From assembly GCA_015227615.1 (NCBI GenBank), contig JAALGZ010000003.1, positions 1,054,001 to 1,118,000 of the forward strand: a stretch of 64,000 nucleotides of DNA, given 5' to 3'. The position numbers and the translations under genes are program-made. Each line of letters starts with the position of its first letter. The first letter of the stretch is position 1. A model generated the notes under the pieces. That model worked only from the letters and a program-made list of their open reading frames with translations. It was not told where the DNA came from and did not search any database. Positions 58,155 to 64,000 of the stretch are shown piece by piece. The DNA is from Labyrinthula sp. Ha. Taxonomy: Eukaryota; Sar; Bigyra; Labyrinthulida; Labyrinthulaceae.

Positions 58155-61100
58155 AATATTTTTTTAATAAGTTCTGCGGCTGAGGTCGTTGTATATTTGG
58201 ACAGTAACATAGAGTATGATATTTTTCTATTACTTACCTAAAACTATTAAGAAATAGGTATCCTATTAAGATTCTGGGACTAACCCCTAAGCAGGAATTG
58301 TAGTTCTAAATTAATACCAAAGAAGCCTACAAGGAATACCCAAAAGATCTAAAAAAGTGTACAACTAGATGGTCTCTGCGCGAGTGGCGTAGGAACGTGT
58401 TGACACTGGAAGTCTTGTATCAACATTTGATTGCGCTGGAGAACTTTACACTGAATTTTATTTTACATAGAGAAAAAATACGGATCTTTTCCAGTTACAG
58501 GAGATGTGTATCTAATTCTTTTGCAATCCTGGAACACTTCTGGGTGCAGTTTTAAGAGCTAGTAGATTCGAGTTTTCAAGATATGAATACTGCTTACAAC
58601 CAAGAGAAAACCTCATGTTATATCTTTAAAAAAACATCTGCAGATGTCTTGCTACTTGCCATCAGTTCAAACAAGAATAGTTAAAAAGTAGAATTAAAGC
58701 TTTGGTTCACGTAGGCCATCATGGCAAAGCTGCAGCTTAGCTACTTACGACAAAACTATTGGCATTTACCTTTGTCGAGATTAGATGTATTGCTACTTGC
58801 AGAGCTCATTATTCCCTCATGGGATGTATCTAGTTTCAGTTCTCATGGGTGTTATCTCTTTTTTTAAGAAATACTTGCAGTTTTTACAAAAAACTGTCAT
58901 ACCTTTGCCTTATGCTTAGCAAAGTCTTGTGCTTTGAAAGATGAAATACTACGAAAAGGAATGTGAGTTTTATAGATGGGCAAGCTTTGTTCATGGGTGT
59001 AGAAAGTACCTTCTGGAGAAGAGACATTAACTGAATTATTTGTACCTGGATGAAATTCTTGTTAAACAACAGGGAACTATATTTTTGTTGAGGAAAAGTA
59101 TCCAAGGAAAATATATATTCAAGATGCCCTTCACAAAGTTGAACTGGAAGAATGAAAAGAAAATGTTAAGCTTGCGCCGCTCACCCAGAATCCGTTAAAC
59201 TATATTTCAACCCACCTATACAATTAGGAAAAGGATAGAATATACCGAACACAAATTCAAGAATTCTTGACGTCCGGACTAACAGAATCCAATAGCAAGA
59301 TGCATGAGTAATGCTCCAGTTATGATAAACACGCTCATGTACGACCGAGAACTTCTTGGACTGACTGAAACTTCTTTTGACTTAGACTTATACATGAAGC
59401 ATCGAAACCACACCTCCAAGGGCTTACAACACCACAACCGCTGAAGGGAATAGTCGGTCCAGCCCAGTATATAGCTACAAGATGGAACTCCCAGTATCCT
59501 TAAACTCCAACCCTAAATGAACAGCAGAATCTTCATCTGGAACATATCAATCAACAAAATTCACAAAATGTCGCCACTGGATCACCTCAACCCATATCCA
59601 CTCCATGATAACATGCTGCATTCTGAGGTCGATCTCTTGTGGAACCCAAAGTATGACTAAGTACACAAACACTTTCTACAACACCTTCTACTGGAAATCC
59701 CCAGCACAGGTAAGAAGCTTGTTGAAAATATCACTGTAGACACCTTTCAACATCTGAAGACTCTTGTTAGTATACCAGATCTTTTGCTTAGAACGCCCTG
59801 GCCTTTAAATGTCATATTTTCTATCTTCTTAAATCCTATATATTCAGTAGATGAACACCTTGGAAATTGTAGTCGAGCAAGATCTGTAGTGAGGCCGACA
59901 AAAAAATAAAATCATAAAACCTAAACAATTGGCATGAGAAATTAATAGAGACACCAAAGATGAATAAAAAGAGCATTGATGATAGGTTTATGTTTAGGAA
60001 TATCATAGTTATAGCTCTCAAGATGTTTCTGAAACTATATCCAATACCGGACTCCTAGGGTGTTAAGGCAACAGGCTCAATAATATAATTTATCCCAATC
60101 CATAATAAAAGAAACAGAGAATACACCGAGTGGAGAACGATGGCTTAGTGAATATCCCGTGTTGATAGATTTTACTTATATCCATTAGAAAGCATTATCA
60201 TGTCCCCCGAAATTGAAAAGTCTGTTTAGCTACAAATTTAGAAGTTAAATAATTTGGAGTAGCCTTAAATTAAGCTAAATGAAATATGTATGTTAAAATT
60301 TTCCTCTATTGTTGACTACTGAAGCGAAGCAAAGCATGAAGGCAAACCATTTTTGTACCTTAACAGACTTTCTTATTTTTCTAATTCTTTCTTTTCCATT
60401 AAAATGTGGGCCATGAAGATACACTGGATTTGCATCTACATCGAAGTATTTTTCTCAATTATTCATCATTTTCTATGGACTACGTGCTTTACAAAGAAAT
60501 ACTATATCGTTAATATTAACTTTTAGTCAGTTTCAACATAACAGGAAATTTTAAAAATTGTTTCTAATAGTCACTGGTGAAACTCAGGTTACACTGTTTT
60601 GATTCTTGTTGTGCATTTTGACTCGTTAAGTGAAATTATTTGAAACCGGTCGACATAGAAGTTTATGTTAATTAGAAATCTAGTAAAAGAAATTGCTATA
60701 ATGTCTCTCAACGTAGAATACCCGTCAAGTTAGGTGTTAGTTACAGGTGTGGTATATGCGTTTAAATATTTTACTATTCTGGTTTCAATTATATCCGATG
60801 TGGACAATGAGGCGTTTTGTGTCAATAGGTTTGACTAAAATATCCCAAGTATACAGAATCATTTTAAACATTTTCTTGTACAAGAACCTGTTTTTTTGAA
60901 AGGCGAGTCACTGCTGCTATTACATGCAAGTTTTCTTCTGGGATATCATGTTTTATCTGTAAAGACCAATTTCCTTTCACGATAATCTCCGTTGATAGGC
61001 TAATATAACATATTTATAAATAATTTTACGCTTTTCTCTTATTGCTATTTCTACTCAGCCGTTTTAAGAATATAAGAATTATTTGCAATCTGATGAGCAT

Positions 61101-63937
61101 AACGCAAAAAAAATATACCTTGCAAATCAAGTCAGTCGTTAAATGAAAGTAAAACTCAAGTTTATTTCTTGTTTGGGACTATCTTTTTAGAATTCTTTGA
61201 GGAAATAATTCTAGAGATAAAACCTAATCTAAAATATTACTAATTTAAGCGCAGAGCGTCAAATTAGACTGAACAACCCTAAAGAAAAATGCAGTCAATC
61301 GCCGTATGAGGCCACTGTAGATAATGCCTGGTTCATACAAAGTAATAAATTCACAGGTGCTTCTTGTGTTTTTATCATTGATATTAGAATTATTTATTAA
61401 GTCTCGTCGCTCTACGGGTTTATTCTTGATATGCATTATTTATGTTTTTTTAGTGTGCTCGTACAGTATTGTCTTTGGCTTCCATTAGAGTTATACATGC
61501 CTCAACAAGTTTTTACTCTGGCAGATATGGAGCTAGTGTATGGGTACACTATTTCTAGATAATAATTTTCTACTTTTATTTTGGGAAATTTACAGTTTTG
61601 AATAGGATGAAAAAATCAAATTAAATGCTTTTCTATAGAATATCACAGTCTTCTAGTACAACCCAGTGAGAGAACCAAGTTCTAATAAGATTAGCTTGGT
61701 AGATGAGCAACAAGATTCACACAGTTCTCTAAAGAAGCTAAGCTCAACTGTCAAATACTGCTCCTCCTGAACCTAATAAAAACCTTTTAAAAATTCAAAA
61801 ATGCTGTCGAGACAATCAGTGGTTTGAAATAATACAATAGAACTATCTGGTTTCAGAGAATTTGAAGGCTAACTAGGATTAGGCGGAATGGTTAGAATAA
61901 CTTAATGTAAATTTTTCAGTTCATGAGTGGTAATTAGTGTGATTCCTCGTAAAATAACCATTTAGTGTCTGTTCAACCCCGAACTTCTTCCATTTTTTTA
62001 GAGTTTCGGGTGCCCTTTAGCCAAATTAAGTCAATGGTGTTGAGCAGCGAGAAGATCAAGACTATAGATGGGTGGCATATACTGTCTGAAGAATCTTTAG
62101 GCACCAGACGATCTATTGAATAATTTGTTTCAAAGAATTATTAACTGGAATTAACGAGTTTAATAGAACTGCCCATATATTGATATCAGTCTTTGGCGGC
62201 AAATCTGGTCAATCTTGTCACAGAGACTGTGTCACAGGTAGCTACGTAGGTGAACTCTCAATTTAGATTCACTGGAAGTATTGAGAAATATCCGAGTGAT
62301 TGAGTGAGTCGTGAAACCATTTTGGGTGGACAAAATGTATTACCTATAGGATCTGCTAGAATATTCTGGAACACTCTTGTCCCACTTGTATCTTTTCTGG
62401 TTAACCAGGTGCTGTATTTATATTAATTGTTCCACCAGATATGTTTTTGGAAGGTTCCACCTGAACATCCTCTTGATGCCCTCCGCGTTTCGCCCCCTTT
62501 TATTTCTAACTAGATAACTCATTAGTAAGATATACACTTTCTTTATTATGTATGCTGCCTAGGTAATTAACTGGGCCATTCGGTCTCACCTAATCGCGAG
62601 TGTCGTCTACTATTAATAGTCCACTAATACTCTAGATTATTCAATGGTTCTCCTCTACATGTAATCGATTGATAAGAGTCAATTTCATTGAATTATTGCT
62701 TATTACTTGGTAAGATGCTACTGATTTCTCTGGTTTCATTTTGGGTAATTAAAATCTAAAATCAAGCCAAAGGGAAAATACAGATTATGGAATGGAATGA
62801 GAAATCGCTTAGTTCAGATGATAGAAGCAACCAAAATGATATACAGCTTTTTGGGGCCGGATATAATAATGTATTGACAGAGGGTGGACAAGTTCCGACA
62901 CTGATGGAGATATATTTCATTGCTGTCTACTTCTTTTATTGCAATCAGAAGAGCGTATGTATTTGGTCTACTAATATTCTTTTTAGTTGCAGTGAAAAGT
63001 AAGGATGGGAGAGAGATATAAATAGGACAGGCAACTGATAAATGCAGTTTGATCATTTTTTAACCAAAACGTGGTTAACATCCAGTCACCAGGTGAGGCG
63101 TTTGAGGGCTTACATGTTCTTAATACGTTTTGACTCTGTTTGTTACTTGAAAAGTTATAAATGTGGTGGTGTCATATGGTTATATTATGGGAAAGTTGCT
63201 GACGTGGAATTATGTAAATTTCTGGTGCGTCATATCCTGAACACATTAGGCGTGACATAGAATTTAAAAGGTGATCTGACGTTACATAGAAAGTGTGCTA
63301 TAGAATGCAAAATAAGATTTAAGGCACAAACAATTTTAACAGGGAATCTTTTTTACTGTTTTAGGAAGAAAAGGAGCTGCTGATATAAGAAGTAGCGCAA
63401 TTAGTAGTGGGAATTTAAAGGTAAGTAGTGAACAACAAAGCCAGTGCTTCAAAACTTGATGCCTTGTTGCTCAACCCAGTTGATCTAGGATCTTAGAAGA
63501 GATAGCTACGGGGTTCATGTTGTCGATGTTTGGTTGGGGAAGTTTGTGTCAGGGTGTATGGTGGAGCTTGTTGGTGCTTTTGGGTGGCTTCTAGACTTGG
63601 TGAGAATCTTAGGATTTTTGTTTTTTGGCTGGGGGTTTTCCCCATCGTACAGTTCTTTTGCATATTTCACTGTGTTGTTGTTTGATTTAGGATATTGTGT
63701 TCTTTCAGATCGCTGTGGCTTGGGGTCCTGACTGATTCTTTGCCCTTTTGAGAACGTTATTGGACTTAATTCATTTTTGATACATTCTTGAACCGACAAA
63801 GTGCAACTTAATATTTTTGCACAGTTTTGTTTTCTTTCCTTTGGTTATGTAGTGTTATTTTTTATGTAATCTAAAGTTAAGAATTTTGTGTTTCTACGCG
63901 TGTCTTTTCATCTAGTCTTAGCGCAATTTCAACAATT
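58155..63937. other. 5.8-kb gene-poor stretch
   Basis: No supported gene. The plus strand near 59.2-59.7 kb reads Pro/Thr/Gln-rich but is interrupted. The 94-codon minus-strand frame at 63515-63799 is Lys/Asn/Pro/Ser-rich with no motif. No tRNA was identified. Confidence 0.45.
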
Positions 63938-64000
63938 ATGTCGTTTCCTTCCTTCGCTTCAGAAACTTCCTCGACAAATTCTACAGAGACGAGCGTCGAT
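63938..64000 (+). CDS. Start of a gene cut by the window end
   Basis: ATG 63938 opens 21 codons to the window edge (MSFPSFASETSSTNSTETSV...). The Ser/Thr-rich run with an abrupt shift to balanced base composition looks like a gene's N-terminus. Nothing can be said about function. Confidence 0.35.
   Translation, partial: MSFPSFASETSSTNSTETSVD

Noticed and set aside
63515-63799. 94-codon Lys/Asn/Pro-rich minus-strand frame
   Set aside because: Composition is mildly protein-like, but there is no domain, partner or splice structure. Left as unsupported.
1-64000. Non-standard genetic code (because of stops inside genes such as EngA, RING and ADA2 regions)
   Set aside because: All such stops fall inside 23-32 nt GT...AG introns, and TAA, TAG and TGA each terminate host genes.
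1-64000. Prokaryotic origin suggested by tightly packed genes and a Der GTPase
   Set aside because: Spliceosomal introns, U1-70K, ADA2, USP, TRAIP, a MULE and a Ty3/gypsy element make this a nuclear eukaryotic sequence.

Overview
This window comes from the nuclear genome of a unicellular eukaryote that I cannot place. It is AT-rich and uses the standard code: TAA, TAG and TGA all end host genes. The recognisable proteins are eukaryotic: U1-70K, ADA2, a TRAIP-type RING ligase, a BCDIN3D-type RNA methyltransferase, a ubiquitin-specific protease and an ABCC-type TMD0 protein. A bacterial-type double-GTPase Der/EngA with a basic N-terminal extension suggests an organelle of bacterial origin (plastid or mitochondrion). 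Spliceosomal introns are extremely short: those I could place by reading frame are 23-32 nt, one gene has an 11-nt exon, and many coding regions have none.

Genes lie in compact islands separated by AT-rich deserts of 2-8 kb. The islands are 1-2.0 kb (partial hypothetical gene, MORN protein, ABCC-TMD0 protein); 18.9-22.9 kb (aldo/keto reductase, BCDIN3D, USP, and an uncertain multi-exon gene); 28.2-31.9 kb (Der, SulP); 36.5-38.2 kb (small hypothetical protein, ADA2); 44.3-48.0 kb (TRAIP, GT8-like glycosyltransferase, U1-70K); and 55.3-58.2 kb (membrane protein, Lys-rich protein, possible micropeptide). Six gene pairs converge with their stop codons between 61 bp apart and 16 bp overlapping, and three pairs diverge from 84-219 bp. 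A further gene appears to start 60 bp before the window ends.

Mobile DNA: (i) 4330-11145 is an old, broken Ty3/gypsy LTR retrotransposon on the minus strand, with 106-bp LTRs, gag zinc knuckle, RT/RNase H and an integrase with a GPY/F module. Between integrase and 3' LTR it carries an MT-A70 (METTL3-like) adenine-methyltransferase module. This is the most unusual object in the window. (ii) 52437-55233 is a Mutator-like DNA transposon that looks nearly whole, with perfect 30-bp inner inverted repeats, a 9-bp target duplication and a DDE/SWIM transposase. (iii) 40.2-41.6 kb holds a decayed relative of that transposase.

The deserts show no support for genes, tRNAs or CRISPRs by eye. Because exons can be tiny here, short-exon genes in the deserts cannot be excluded.
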